Assembly: GCA_963677225.1 (NCBI GenBank)
Contig: OY781923.1
Span: 1,860,001 to 1,924,000 of the forward strand
DNA from: SABI01 sp028532915
GTDB lineage: Bacteria > Spirochaetota > Spirochaetia > Sphaerochaetales > Sphaerochaetaceae
DNA: 64,000 nt
Direction: 5' to 3'
The notes under the pieces were generated by a model, which searched no databases, was not told the origin of the DNA, and saw nothing but the letters and a program-made list of their open reading frames with translations. The position numbers and the translations under genes were made by a program. Position 1 is the first letter of the stretch, and the number at the start of each line of letters is the position of its first letter. Shown here one piece after another: positions 33,553-43,207 of the stretch.

Positions 33553-35823
33553 CTACAGGCGATCGACAGGAAACAGATGATCGGCGTCTCTGTTGTCCTC
33601 GGTATACCAGTCCAGGTCGTCCGTACCGTTCGAACTGGCCCAGTAGCCGAATCTCGGATAGGCCTGCAGTATCGTGTGACCTTCCAGAGGATGAGTCCAT
33701 TCATCCGGCATATGAAGGGCCCACGGCAGGTTATTTTCGGTCTTAAAGTAGATTCCTGCAGCCACACTCGATGCATCATCTGCCGTGCCGAACAGTTCAA
33801 GCTGATCATCATAACTTGTTCTTGATCCGGTAAGAGGAGTGTCTGGAAGATGGATCTCATAGCCGGTAGATGGGTCTCCACCCTGAATGAGGAAGATGTC
33901 AAAAGGAAGATTGCCGAACTCGCTCAGCTCGACAGGATCACTGTCAGAGAAATAGAGTCTGTCAGTAACCGTCACAGGTGCTTTCAGCTGCGAATCATCG
34001 TCACCTTCAGGATACACTGTATTGATGATCGTAGGAGGCTCATACCCTGCCAGAGTGAACAGATCGCGATTGATATTCTCTGAGATAGTGATCACAATCT
34101 CATCGACATCTGTAGATATCGTAAAATCTTCTGCATCGATCTCATCAAGATCGTCGCTGATATCACTGTCTTCCCCAGTGAGTTTCGATCGGTCTATCGG
34201 CAGTTTGACTCCCATTCCGTTCTGCCATCCGGCACCAAGTGCGATAAAGTTATACGAATATGTGAGTGCCCTGACTTCGTTGTCGGCATTGAGAGCGAAA
34301 TCATAGGTGTACTCTGCAACGAGGTCATTGAAATCGTAATCACCTACTGCAGGCCACTGATCTTCGAAAGCGATATAACCGGAATAGGATGAGGTCGAAG
34401 CGAGTTCATCGTTATCAGGGAATTCATCGTAGGCATCGGGAGCGCCGTCATTATCGGTGTCTGTACCTTCTTTGATAGTCTCCTCGAATCCGCTGTCCGG
34501 TTCATACAGTCCGTCGACCGCCTCGGCAGGCGAGACTGTGACCATGAATACCAGGTCGTTGAAATCATCATCGGTAGAATCAGGTTGTCTGTTCAGATCC
34601 TCGACCCCTATGATGAACACGGCAGGATCATCGGCGGAGGCACCTTCATCGGGCTTATGGTCGAGGAGAACCACAGTATGGATATTCTCCTTGCGGTCAT
34701 AGGAATCAGTCTCGTCGATTTCTTCAGGATTCCAAGCACTGTAGGAATAGAAGCGGTCAGAATAATCGCGGTTACGTCCGCTCCTGGACCAGCCGTTAGG
34801 AAGCAGTGTCCAGATGATTGTTTTTCCGGGATCGATATCCTCTAAAGTGACGGTATCTCCCGTATACAATCGTCCGCCTCCACCTGCGTAGGATGCGTTC
34901 GGGAAGGCGATGACCATTCCTTCGTATTCGTCTGTACTTTCATCGTCAACGGGGGGAGACTCCAAGGTCCCCAGTTCATCACTGTCTATAAGCTGATAGC
35001 CCAGAGCATTGAGATACCCCGCCCCTTCGTGAAGGAAGGTGATCTCAACTTTCACATCTTCATCCGAATCCACGAGGTCTTTGATCGTGATGTTCGAGTC
35101 GATAAGAAAGTCTTTTCTCTCATCGTCTGCCCATACTTTACTGTATTCGGGCAAAGTTGCATTCACTGTATCAAACAGGTCTGAAGTGACCTCAACAACA
35201 GTATCGTTCCATCCGTCGCCATATTCGTAGTAGGGATTGTATATATTCGATGGTTTCCCTGAACTGTTGAATTCGCTCAGATAGTAATAACCGCTGTCCT
35301 CGAAATAGGAAAAATCGGAAACCGCACGGGAAGTGACCGATCTGGATGTGACTGATGAGGATGAAAAAGCTCTTGTCTCTTTCGAATAAGTATAAGAGGC
35401 TTCACCGTCGCTGATCTCAATGATCTGGACACTTGGAAGTCCCAGCTGCAAAACAGAGATAACCAATGAGTCGTAACGGGTCGCAAGTGATATTTCCGTC
35501 GTGAAATCACCGTCATCATCAAGGAAGAACCTTCCGATATACTGGAAGTCGGAAAAAGGTTCTTCCGATTCCAGAGACTCTTCTGTAACTTCCTCTCCTG
35601 CATAAAGATCGAATGCCATGTGATCGTATCCTTCATAGGAAATATCGATCGATACCATCTGAGTAGTAGTGTATTCGAACGTTCTGTCTGCTGAGATGTC
35701 ATCCATCGAATCGATCTCGACAACATCATTGATATTTCCTACATCATTCGGACATCCGGTAAATATAAGAACCGATATGAGCAGGATCAGGGTAGCTCCT
35801 AAAATGGAATGTTTTATTTTCAA
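33553..35823 (-). CDS. LruC-domain and DUF4114-domain lipoprotein
   Basis: 756 residues starting at TTG (AGGAG six bases upstream). The lipobox IFTGC places the lipidated Cys at 24. Residues about 255-450 match DUF4114: EITFLHEGAGYLNALGYQL, GKTIIWTLLPNGW, and the acidic RQPDSTDDDFNDLVFMVTV. A thrombospondin-type calcium motif DTDNDGAPDAYDEFPDN follows near 480, then the LruC domain with YIAFEDQWPAVGDYDFNDLV. LruC is a Leptospira lipoprotein known from serology; its function is unclear. The repeated D-x-D-F-N-D-L-V segments suggest calcium binding. The protein would sit on the outer-membrane or inner periplasmic face. Confidence 0.85.
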   Translation of the reverse strand: MKIKHSILGATLILLISVLIFTGCPNDVGNINDVVEIDSMDDISADRTFEYTTTQMVSIDISYEGYDHMAFDLYAGEEVTEESLESEEPFSDFQYIGRFFLDDDGDFTTEISLATRYDSLVISVLQLGLPSVQIIEISDGEASYTYSKETRAFSSSSVTSRSVTSRAVSDFSYFEDSGYYYLSEFNSSGKPSNIYNPYYEYGDGWNDTVVEVTSDLFDTVNATLPEYSKVWADDERKDFLIDSNITIKDLVDSDEDVKVEITFLHEGAGYLNALGYQLIDSDELGTLESPPVDDESTDEYEGMVIAFPNASYAGGGGRLYTGDTVTLEDIDPGKTIIWTLLPNGWSRSGRNRDYSDRFYSYSAWNPEEIDETDSYDRKENIHTVVLLDHKPDEGASADDPAVFIIGVEDLNRQPDSTDDDFNDLVFMVTVSPAEAVDGLYEPDSGFEETIKEGTDTDNDGAPDAYDEFPDNDELASTSSYSGYIAFEDQWPAVGDYDFNDLVAEYTYDFALNADNEVRALTYSYNFIALGAGWQNGMGVKLPIDRSKLTGEDSDISDDLDEIDAEDFTISTDVDEIVITISENINRDLFTLAGYEPPTIINTVYPEGDDDSQLKAPVTVTDRLYFSDSDPVELSEFGNLPFDIFLIQGGDPSTGYEIHLPDTPLTGSRTSYDDQLELFGTADDASSVAAGIYFKTENNLPWALHMPDEWTHPLEGHTILQAYPRFGYWASSNGTDDLDWYTEDNRDADHLFPVDRL

Positions 35824-36010
35824 ATTTCTCTCCTCTCTTTTACTGAGGGCATAAATATCAGGTAAATCGCACAGTAAAATACTAGAATTCCAACTAAAAT
35901 ACTAATATATAATACAATAGTGTAATGTATAGATAAACAATTTTGTCCATAAAGTCTACAACTTCTCACCTTTTTTTTCGTAACAATATCACAAATGCTC
36001 TACACACCCC

Positions 36011-36040
36011 TTGCTCAACATTCAAAATTTTACCTACACT
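36011..36040 (+). promoter_or_regulatory. Candidate leaderless promoter of mntP
   Basis: TTGCTC (36011-36016) and TACACT (36035-36040) are 18 bp apart. Eight bases separate the -10 from the ATG and no convincing Shine-Dalgarno is present. No yybP-ykoY manganese riboswitch is visible in the 225-bp interval. Confidence 0.45.
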
Positions 36041-36048
36041 GAGCATCT

Positions 36049-36660
36049 ATGAGTGTCGCTCAATTTTTCACAGTCTTAGGTATTGCCGTGTCTCTGGCAA
36101 TGGATGCTTTCGCCGTCTCGATAACACAGGGAGCTTGTCTTGATATCAGAAGTGCAAAATATCCGCTCATCCTCGGGTTGACGTTCGGGGTATTTCAGGC
36201 TTTCATGCCGCTTGCCGGGTGGGCTCTGGGCTCTTCGTTCGCCATCTACGTTCAGAAAGCCGATCACTGGATAGCTCTCCTTCTGCTTTCGATCGTGGGA
36301 AGCAAGATGATCTATGACGGATACAAAGACTATCTGGCAAAGAACGTGGATACAAGTGAAGGCCCCTCCTGTGAGATCTCCAGCGGAGGGCATCTCAAAA
36401 AGAAAGTGCTTCTTGCGATGGGTGTGGCAACAAGCATAGATGCTCTCGCTGTGGGATTCACTTTCAGCATCATCAGCATCAATATCTTTTACAGCATCGC
36501 AGTCATCGGAATCATAACGTTCATCATCAGTTTCTCCGGAGTACTGCTCGGTAAAAGAGCCGGTCCGTTCCTCGGAGACAGGATGGAGATGATCGGCGGA
36601 ACCTTTCTCATTCTTCTGGGGATCAAAATCCTCGTTGAACATCTGATAAAAGGCATATAG
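36049..36660 (+). CDS. mntP: Manganese efflux pump MntP
   Basis: 203 residues with six helices in two repeats. The diagnostic acidic motifs are present: VSLAMDAFAVSITQGACLDI in repeat 1 and MGVATSIDALAVGFTFSIIS in repeat 2, whose Asp residues bind Mn2+. It exports excess manganese. The next gene begins at the base after its stop, so mntP-tatD-tcdA are likely co-transcribed. Confidence 0.95.
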   Translation: MSVAQFFTVLGIAVSLAMDAFAVSITQGACLDIRSAKYPLILGLTFGVFQAFMPLAGWALGSSFAIYVQKADHWIALLLLSIVGSKMIYDGYKDYLAKNVDTSEGPSCEISSGGHLKKKVLLAMGVATSIDALAVGFTFSIISINIFYSIAVIGIITFIISFSGVLLGKRAGPFLGDRMEMIGGTFLILLGIKILVEHLIKGI

Positions 36661-37356
36661 ATGATAGATTTTCACCGTCACTTTCACCCGTCATATGATA
36701 AGTTGCCCCGGCATGAGAATCTGACGATATGGTGGGCGACCACAGACCCGCTCGAATACGGGATGTACACCGGTGATAACAGGTCGCCTCACGGATACGG
36801 TATTCTTCCCAAAGCAGGTTCAGAAGAAAAGATTGTCAGGAGCATCGAGGAACGTCTCATAGAAGATGACCTCGGCTATATCGGTGAGATAGGAATAGAC
36901 CGCAGATTCGAAAATATTGAAAGACAGACGGAGTTCACTTATGTGCTGCTGGAAATCGCAATTGCCCATCTACGTCCGGTCGCCTTTCATTTCAACACCG
37001 ATATCCCCACGGTTTTGAATATCTGCCGGTCTGCTAAGAATAAGATACCAATGATCTTTCACAATTATACAGGAAGTGTTGAAAGTGCCAAAGAACTGTA
37101 CGCTTCGGGAATTTTCATCAGTATCGGTCCCCGGTTATGGAAAAAAGAGACAAAATTGGGTAAAAGAATAGATGAATTATCAATTCCGGTCCTGCTAGAG
37201 ACCGATTATACAGGAGACGATGAGAAAGAGTATCTGAGGCTGCTCGAAGAGCATTACAGATGGTTCGCCCGGCGCACAGGTGCTTCTTTTGATTCCATCG
37301 TGGAGAAACAGCATGAATTATCCTCGCTTTTCCAGAATCACCCGGCTGGTGGGTGA
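36661..37356 (+). CDS. TatD-family metal-dependent hydrolase
   Basis: 231 residues. MIDFHRHFHP carries the first metal-binding HxH, GYIGEIGIDRRFENIERQTE the conserved E-x-G-x-D, PVAFHFNTD and MIFHNYTGSVESAKEL the later histidines, and IPVLLETDYTGDDE the final Asp. It is shorter and more divergent than typical TatD (about 260). Activity is probably phosphoesterase or nuclease-like. There is no Shine-Dalgarno; it probably relies on coupling to mntP. It overlaps the start of tcdA by 44 bp in another frame. Confidence 0.85.
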   Translation: MIDFHRHFHPSYDKLPRHENLTIWWATTDPLEYGMYTGDNRSPHGYGILPKAGSEEKIVRSIEERLIEDDLGYIGEIGIDRRFENIERQTEFTYVLLEIAIAHLRPVAFHFNTDIPTVLNICRSAKNKIPMIFHNYTGSVESAKELYASGIFISIGPRLWKKETKLGKRIDELSIPVLLETDYTGDDEKEYLRLLEEHYRWFARRTGASFDSIVEKQHELSSLFQNHPAGG

Positions 37357-38080
37357 TCAGCCTTTCGAGAACCTTCGACGTTCGAAGGTGTGCATCGTAG
37401 GTCTCGGGGCAGTCGGCTCTACGGCTCTCGAGGCGCTTGCTAGAAGCGGAGTGGGTTCTTTCACTCTGGTCGATTTTGATACTGTAGGTATAACAAACAT
37501 CAACAGACAGCTTCTCGCCCTTGATTCGACTCTCGGTGAGTACAAAGTCGATGTAGCTGAAAAAAGGGTCAAAGATATCAACGGAGAGTGTGAGATCAAT
37601 GCTTTGAGGCTCTTCGCTCATACTGATACCTTCGACCATATCTTCAGTCAGGACTATGATCTCCTCATAGATGCGATCGATTCGCTCACCCCGAAGCTCT
37701 CGCTTCTCGAATATGCATGGACTCATGATATCCACACTATAAGTTCGATGGGAGCCGCCCTGAAGAAGGATCCGACTCTCATACGTACAGCTGATCTGAT
37801 GGACACTCATTCATGTCCGCTCGCAAGACAGGTGAGAACCAGACTCAGACGAAGAGGTGTGTCCAGAGGTATCACAACCGTATTCAGCGAAGAACTCGTA
37901 GAGTACGATTACAGAAAACCGGAAGAAGAGATTCACCGTGAACTCAACGAACAGATTCTTGAAAGAGGAAGAAAGAGAAGAGTTCTGGGCTCACTGCCCA
38001 CCATCACGGGGATGTTCGGCTTTACGATAGCTCACCGGGCGATAGATTATCTGATGGAAGAGAAGCAGAATACTCTCTGA
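37313..38080 (+). CDS. tcdA: TcdA/CsdL-type ThiF-family tRNA-modifying enzyme
   Basis: 255 residues from the ATG preceded by GGAG seven bases away. The adenylation loop is VCIVGLGAVGSTALEALARS, followed by LVDFDTVGITNINRQLLALD, DLLIDAIDSLTPKLSLLEYA and SSMGAALKKDPT. This order and the absence of zinc-binding CxxC pairs fit TcdA, which dehydrates t6A to cyclic t6A in tRNA using ATP. A related E1-like role cannot be excluded. It shares 44 bp with the tatD 3' end. Confidence 0.87.
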   Translation: MNYPRFSRITRLVGDQPFENLRRSKVCIVGLGAVGSTALEALARSGVGSFTLVDFDTVGITNINRQLLALDSTLGEYKVDVAEKRVKDINGECEINALRLFAHTDTFDHIFSQDYDLLIDAIDSLTPKLSLLEYAWTHDIHTISSMGAALKKDPTLIRTADLMDTHSCPLARQVRTRLRRRGVSRGITTVFSEELVEYDYRKPEEEIHRELNEQILERGRKRRVLGSLPTITGMFGFTIAHRAIDYLMEEKQNTL

Positions 38081-38117
38081 GACGGTACTCCAGATGAAGA
38101 AAAAATCTGGAGGTCAT

Positions 38118-39146
38118 ATGAAAAAAAGACAGTTGATGATCGCTGTGCTTAGTGCAGTTGTGATCACGGCACAATTCTTTATCGGGTGTGAGCAGACAGA
38201 GCTCTCACACGCAAGCGGGTCGATCCTGGTGAGATTCGAAGCGAATAGAAAACTGATATCGAGGACAATCCTTCCTGAAGGAGACTCCCCTCTCGATATC
38301 AGCTATTATTCCATAAGCGGAACCGGGCCTGACAGTCAGGTTCTCGAACAGACAGACTGCTACACCGATTCGATCACGCTCGACAACATCCTCGTCGGCG
38401 AATGGTCCTTCGTTGCGACAGCCTACAATGAGGACGGAAAGGCTCTGGCGACAGGATCGGTGGACACCCATATCGTCTCGGATGAGAACGTCATCACTCT
38501 GATTCTCGATGAGGTGGTGGGTTCAGGCGATCTTGAACTTTCCTTTCTGTGGAATGATATGCAGGTCAAAGATGATTCGGTTCTGACCGTCAGCATCCAT
38601 GATGAGAACAATCAGCCGGTCGAAGGTGGAAATGTCACTTATGATATGTCCGAGGGGGAAGGAAGTTTCACCCTCCAAGCTCTCCCGGCAGGATTCTACA
38701 CAGTTTCTGCATCGCTTTTGACCGATTCTGTGAAGATCGCCGGCTTCAGCGATACAGTCAGGATCATTGACGGTACACGCACCGGCGCCACGATCGATCT
38801 GATCATTGGCAAAGTGATCGATGACATTTCTCTTATCATCGAAGACCAGACAGACTCTCCGATCTCGGGAACCATCATCTGCTCCGATGATAATCCGGGT
38901 GCAGGAGATAGTGTCACTCTAACCTACACTATCGAAGAAGGTTCTGCTTACGATCCGCAGGATCTTGTTTTTTCCTGGTACAAAGACGGAGAGCTCATCG
39001 TTTCCGGTCAGACGGGATCTTTCACAGTCAATGAGCTGCCGAACGGGACCACCCGGTATGATGTGGTCGTCGGAACAGAAAGCAACAGCTCCCTCGGTTC
39101 CAGTTCGATCCTGATCTCGGTCCCGATCACTCCTTCGATCGGCTAA
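38118..39146 (+). CDS. Lipoprotein with Ig-like beta domains, function unknown
   Basis: 342 residues from an ATG with GGAGG four bases upstream. The lipobox FFIGC gives Cys24. The rest is Ser/Thr/Asp-rich and beta-patterned: EWSFVATAYNEDGKALATGS, LQALPAGFYTVSASLLTDSV and LVFSWYKDGELIVSGQTG resemble three or four immunoglobulin-like or carboxypeptidase-regulatory-like sandwiches. It is likely surface- or periplasm-exposed, with no enzymatic motif. The stop overlaps the convergent thioesterase stop by 4 bp. Confidence 0.85.
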   Translation: MKKRQLMIAVLSAVVITAQFFIGCEQTELSHASGSILVRFEANRKLISRTILPEGDSPLDISYYSISGTGPDSQVLEQTDCYTDSITLDNILVGEWSFVATAYNEDGKALATGSVDTHIVSDENVITLILDEVVGSGDLELSFLWNDMQVKDDSVLTVSIHDENNQPVEGGNVTYDMSEGEGSFTLQALPAGFYTVSASLLTDSVKIAGFSDTVRIIDGTRTGATIDLIIGKVIDDISLIIEDQTDSPISGTIICSDDNPGAGDSVTLTYTIEEGSAYDPQDLVFSWYKDGELIVSGQTGSFTVNELPNGTTRYDVVVGTESNSSLGSSSILISVPITPSIG

Positions 39147-39559
39147 CTATCCATATACTCTCCGAGCCTTTTTGAGAATCGGGGCTCTAGGGGTTTTACC
39201 GAGTAATTCTGGAGATCGACCGCTGCGGCTTTCACAAGTACGCAGGCGATCTCCTGATCGTCTCTGAAGATGTTCTGCTTCAGCGTTATGCTGAATCGCT
39301 TGAGAGATACAACCGAGCTCTTTACGACGAGCAGATCATCAAGAAAGGCAGGAGTATGATAGTCCACCTCTATGTGTTTAACGACAAATCCGACGCTTGA
39401 AGCATCAAGATAGGTGCTGTCTTTACCTTCTGGACTGCTGATCTCTCTCACGAACTCGGTTCTCGCATGTTCGGCGAAATCGAGGTATCTGCCATGATAC
39501 ATGATACCGCCGGCGTCAGTATCACTGTAGTAGACTCTCTGGCGGTATACATGTTCCAT
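39143..39559 (-). CDS. Acyl-CoA thioesterase, YbgC/4HBT hot-dog family
   Basis: 138 residues, one hot-dog domain. The active-site segment is VYYSDTDAGGIMYHGRYLDF (the catalytic Asp and the G-x-x-Y/H-x-x-Y pattern), followed by FVVKHIEVDYHTPAFLDDLL. It hydrolyses acyl-CoA or acyl-ACP thioesters. GAGGAG lies six bases before the ATG, 15 bp after lysA, so it is the last gene of the dapA-dapL-lysA operon, although no link to lysine synthesis is obvious. Confidence 0.92.
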   Translation of the reverse strand: MEHVYRQRVYYSDTDAGGIMYHGRYLDFAEHARTEFVREISSPEGKDSTYLDASSVGFVVKHIEVDYHTPAFLDDLLVVKSSVVSLKRFSITLKQNIFRDDQEIACVLVKAAAVDLQNYSVKPLEPRFSKRLGEYMDS

Positions 39560-39574
39560 TGGGGACTCCTCTGT

Positions 39575-40816
39575 TTAGAAATTCAGTGTGGCGAACAGAT
39601 CGTCCACCGTCTCTGCCCGACGGATCATCTCAACACTTTCGTCTTCATGAAGGAGATATTCGGCTGAACGAAGTTTGGAATTATAGTTGAATCCCATGGC
39701 ATGGCCGTGAGCCCCTGTGTCATGTATGACAAGGATATCCCCTTTCTCGATCTCGGGAAGAGAACGGTCTATGGCGAATTTGTCGTTGTTCTCGCACAGA
39801 GATCCGGTCACATCATAGACATGATCCTTTTCGTTATCTTCCTTGTTCAAGACCGTGATATGGTGATAGGCACCATAAAGAGCAGGTCTCATCAGATTCG
39901 CCATATTCGCATCAAGGCCGACATATTCTTTGTATTTACTGGTGACGTGCAGTACTTTCGAGATCAGATACCCGTGAGGTCCGGTCACCATCCGTCCGCA
40001 TTCGAATACGATCTTCAGCGGGTCGAGAGATGTTCCTGCTATCATCGATTCATACAGAGCTCTGATACCGTCACTCACCTTCTGAATATCCATGGCTTCC
40101 TGATCGAGCCCGTAGGGAATTCCGATTCCACCGCCGAGATTGACGAATTCAAGAACGATTCCAGTCTCCTTGTGAAGCTTGAGCGCAAGGTTGAACAGCA
40201 TCCTTGCTGTCTCTACGATATATGATCCGTCGAGCTCGTTCGATGCGACCATCGTATGAAGAGCGAAACGTTGAGCTCCCAGCTCTTTGGCTTTCACGTA
40301 GCATTCGATAAGCTGATCACTTCTGACACCGTATTTTGCTTCTACAGGATTACCGATGATAGCATTTCCGGTTCTTTCGGGGCCCGGATTATATCTGAAG
40401 GAAATCAGTTCCGGCATCCCGGCATTTCTATAGAGGCTGTCGATATGGGTGATATCATCCAGGTTGATCACGGCATTCATCTGTCTGGCAGCGATGAATT
40501 CGCTGTCCGGCGTGTCGTTGGACGTGAACATCACATCCTCGCCGGTAATTCCGACCTTCTGGGCAAGCAGCAGTTCAGGATAGGATGAGCAGTCGGCTCC
40601 GAATCCCTCTTCTTTCAGAATGGAAAGAATAGCCGGGTTCGGACAGGCTTTGACGGCATAGTAGTTCTTGAATCCGGGAACCCATGCAAAAGCATTCCTG
40701 AATGCCCGTGCGTTCTCTCTGATTCCCTTCTCATCATATAGATGAAAGGGGGTCGGATATGTATTTGCGATCTGAGTCATCTTCTCATGACTCAATGGTA
40801 ATGTTTTAACTGACAT
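39575..40816 (-). CDS. lysA: Diaminopimelate decarboxylase-like PLP enzyme
   Basis: 413 residues, fold III decarboxylase. The PLP lysine is in FKNYYAVKACPNPAILSIL, the glycine loop is NLGGGIGIPYG, and the C-terminal active-site block is GSLCENNDKFAIDRSLPEIE with GDILVIHDTGAHGHAMGFNY. Position directly after dapL supports conversion of meso-DAP to lysine as the last pathway step. The motif spacing departs a little from standard LysA, so another ornithine/arginine-type decarboxylase is a minor alternative. Confidence 0.9.
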   Translation of the reverse strand: MSVKTLPLSHEKMTQIANTYPTPFHLYDEKGIRENARAFRNAFAWVPGFKNYYAVKACPNPAILSILKEEGFGADCSSYPELLLAQKVGITGEDVMFTSNDTPDSEFIAARQMNAVINLDDITHIDSLYRNAGMPELISFRYNPGPERTGNAIIGNPVEAKYGVRSDQLIECYVKAKELGAQRFALHTMVASNELDGSYIVETARMLFNLALKLHKETGIVLEFVNLGGGIGIPYGLDQEAMDIQKVSDGIRALYESMIAGTSLDPLKIVFECGRMVTGPHGYLISKVLHVTSKYKEYVGLDANMANLMRPALYGAYHHITVLNKEDNEKDHVYDVTGSLCENNDKFAIDRSLPEIEKGDILVIHDTGAHGHAMGFNYNSKLRSAEYLLHEDESVEMIRRAETVDDLFATLNF

Positions 40817-40830
40817 TTAGTTCTCCTCTT

Positions 40831-42060
40831 TTAGTGCTGCAGATTATCGATGATGCTTCTGACAGCCTTCTCGACATTCTCGCGGTGCCCGAATGCGCTG
40901 ACACGGATGAATCCTTCACCTGCCGGACCGAATCCCGAGCCGGGAGTAGTGATGACCTGACATTCATGCAGCAGCTTGTCGAAGAACTGCCATGAAGTAA
41001 GATCCCCGGGAGATTTGACCCACAGATAGGGGGCATTGTCGCCTCCGTAAACAGTAAGCCCCACGCTCTTGAGACCTTCTCTGATGATACGTGCATTCTC
41101 CATATAGTAGGCGATGACATTGCGACACTCGGTCAGCCCCTGATCGCTCAGTACGGCAAGTCCGCCTGCCTGACTTATGTTACTCGCTCCGTTGAAGAAG
41201 GTGACCTGGCGACGGTTCCACATAGAATGAAGCTCACCCTCTTCGCTGTTCTCACATCTGAGCTGGTGAGGTACGATCGTCCAGCCGAGTCTTACTCCCG
41301 TGAAGCCTGCGAACTTGGAGAACGAATTTATCTCGATTGCACACTCTTTCGCTCCTTCGATCTCATAGATCGTCCGCGGCAGAGTCGGATCGCTGATATA
41401 TTCGGTATATGCCGCATCGAAGATGATGACGGCCTTATGTTCTCTCGCATAAGCGACATAGGCGGCCAGCTGCTCGTGAGTTGCGACAGCTCCTGTCGGG
41501 TTGTTCGGAGAACAGATATATAGAAGGTCTACTTTCGAAGCGGGAACTTCAGGAAAGAAGTTATTTTCGACCGTTCCCGGAAGGTAGACGAATCCGTCAT
41601 ACTGACCTGTTTTCTCGTTGAATGTCCCTGTTCTTCCTGAGACGACATTGGAGTCGACATATACCGGATAGGCCGGGTCCTGAATCGCCACAATATTCTC
41701 TTCGCCGAAGATCGACTGAATGTTGGCTGCATCCGCCTTCGCTCCGTCCGAGACGAAGAACTCATTGCTTTCAAGGGAGACCCCGAACTGCCTGTAGTAT
41801 CCGGCCAGAGCCTCTCTCAACGGAGTGTCGCCCTGCTCATCGCCATATCCGGTATAGGTTTCAACCGATGCGAGAGCGTCGACTTTCGCATGAAGACCTT
41901 TGAGAATCTCAGGGGTCAAAGCTTCGGTAGTATTCCCGATCCCAAGCTTATGGACCTGAGCCTCAGGGTGTTGTGTCTGATAGATCTTCGCTCTTCTGGC
42001 GATTTCAGGAAAAAGATATCCTGCAGACAGCTTTCGGTAATGTGTGTTAATTGTAGCCAT
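40831..42060 (-). CDS. dapL: LL-diaminopimelate aminotransferase
   Basis: 409 residues, the DapL length. Characteristic blocks are VHKLGIGNTTEALTPEIL, FFVSDGAKADAANIQSIFG, YICSPNNPTGAVATHEQL, and the PLP-lysine region INSFSKFAGFTGVRLGWTIV. It makes LL-DAP in one step from tetrahydrodipicolinate and glutamate, bypassing succinyl or acetyl intermediates; this variant is known from chlamydiae, leptospires and other spirochaetes. It is nine bases after dapA and 14 before lysA. Confidence 0.96.
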   Translation of the reverse strand: MATINTHYRKLSAGYLFPEIARRAKIYQTQHPEAQVHKLGIGNTTEALTPEILKGLHAKVDALASVETYTGYGDEQGDTPLREALAGYYRQFGVSLESNEFFVSDGAKADAANIQSIFGEENIVAIQDPAYPVYVDSNVVSGRTGTFNEKTGQYDGFVYLPGTVENNFFPEVPASKVDLLYICSPNNPTGAVATHEQLAAYVAYAREHKAVIIFDAAYTEYISDPTLPRTIYEIEGAKECAIEINSFSKFAGFTGVRLGWTIVPHQLRCENSEEGELHSMWNRRQVTFFNGASNISQAGGLAVLSDQGLTECRNVIAYYMENARIIREGLKSVGLTVYGGDNAPYLWVKSPGDLTSWQFFDKLLHECQVITTPGSGFGPAGEGFIRVSAFGHRENVEKAVRSIIDNLQH

Positions 42061-42069
42061 GTATCATCC

Positions 42070-42966
42070 TTATCTTCTTTGTAGTACATCCAGGGAGGCA
42101 AGTGCTTCTCTTATCTGATCCCGGTGCTCTTCACGTTCGAGAGAGCACATCGGCAGCCGGAATTCTTCTTCACACCAGCCGTATTGACTCATAGCAGTCT
42201 TGATCGGAATCGGGTTTGTTTCGCAAAAACAGGCACTGAAGAACTCAGACAGAGACTTCTCTAATTCCCTCGCTGTCGCGATATCACCATCAAGAGCTGT
42301 ATGGATCATCTTCACCATTTGAGCAGGAAGCAGATTGGAGGCAACACTTATCACCCCGTTCCCACCAGATTCTACCAGATCAAGGGCCATGTTGTCATCA
42401 CCGCTGAGCACCGAAAAATCATCATCTGTGCGTTCGATCACATCCTTCATCTGTGAAAGATTTCCGCTTGCCTCTTTGACTGCGACTATGTTGGGGCAAT
42501 CGGCGGCAAGTCTGACGAGTGTATCGGTCTCCACATTGATCCCTGTCCGTCCTTTGATATTGTAGACGATACACGGAATCCCGACTGAATCAGCGATCGT
42601 TCTGAAGTGAAGGTACAACCCTTTCTGAGTCGGTTTGTTGTAATAGGGATTCACCAGCAGCAGTGCATCGACACCGGCTGTCTCGGCATGTCTGCTCAGC
42701 CGGACAGCTTCGCTCGTCGCATTCGAGCCGGTTCCTGCGATGACAGGGACTCTGCCGTTGCTGATCTCAACAGTCTTTGCAATCACACGATCATGTTCGT
42801 TGTGCGAGAGAGTCGGACTCTCTCCTGTTGTCCCGCAGGGAACGAGTCCATCGATTCCCTGTTCGATCTGGAATTCGATAATTTCGGCAAAAGCCTTCTG
42901 GTCTATCAAACCGTATTTCGTAAACGGAGTGATCAAAGCCGTATAGACTCCTGAAAATCTGTTCAT
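42070..42966 (-). CDS. dapA: 4-hydroxy-tetrahydrodipicolinate synthase
   Basis: 298 residues from the ATG with AAAGGAG eight bases upstream (MNRFSGVYTALITPF). The class I aldolase pattern is complete: GLVPCGTTGESPTLSHNEHD, AGTGSNATSEAVRLSRHAET, the catalytic Tyr in CIVYNIKGRTGINVE, and the Schiff-base Lys in NIVAVKEASGNLSQM. It condenses pyruvate with aspartate semialdehyde. It is the first gene of the minus-strand lysine operon, divergent from dapB across 241 bp. Confidence 0.96.
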   Translation of the reverse strand: MNRFSGVYTALITPFTKYGLIDQKAFAEIIEFQIEQGIDGLVPCGTTGESPTLSHNEHDRVIAKTVEISNGRVPVIAGTGSNATSEAVRLSRHAETAGVDALLLVNPYYNKPTQKGLYLHFRTIADSVGIPCIVYNIKGRTGINVETDTLVRLAADCPNIVAVKEASGNLSQMKDVIERTDDDFSVLSGDDNMALDLVESGGNGVISVASNLLPAQMVKMIHTALDGDIATARELEKSLSEFFSACFCETNPIPIKTAMSQYGWCEEEFRLPMCSLEREEHRDQIREALASLDVLQRR

Positions 42967-43113
42967 TGTATTTCTCCTTTCGGAATCTTTTCCGTTCAAT
43001 AATTTAGTATCTATATCAAAAATTCTAATTAATGGAAGTAATGTATCAAAAATAAACTTGTTTGTCTATATTTTAACAGAATGTTTTTATTATAACACTC
43101 TTTTTGTAGATAA

Positions 43114-43142
43114 TTGTGCAGTAGACTCAAATGTAGTACACT
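43114..43142 (+). promoter_or_regulatory. Candidate dapB promoter
   Basis: TTGTGC (43114-43119) and TACACT (43137-43142) are 17 bp apart, 65 bp before the dapB start. The 241-bp dapA-dapB interval is AT-rich; I found no lysine-riboswitch features in it. Confidence 0.5.
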
Positions 43143-43207
43143 AGGATAATACATACGAATAAAATTTGATGAAAATTTCTACAGTATTGAAAGGAGCAAC
43201 ATAACAT

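Noticed and set aside
35824..36048. Possible yybP-ykoY manganese riboswitch before mntP
   Set aside because: The conserved paired core could not be found, and the promoter appears to sit directly before the ATG.
42967..43207. Possible lysine riboswitch in the dapA-dapB interval
   Set aside because: Too short for a full lysine aptamer and none of its conserved segments is visible.
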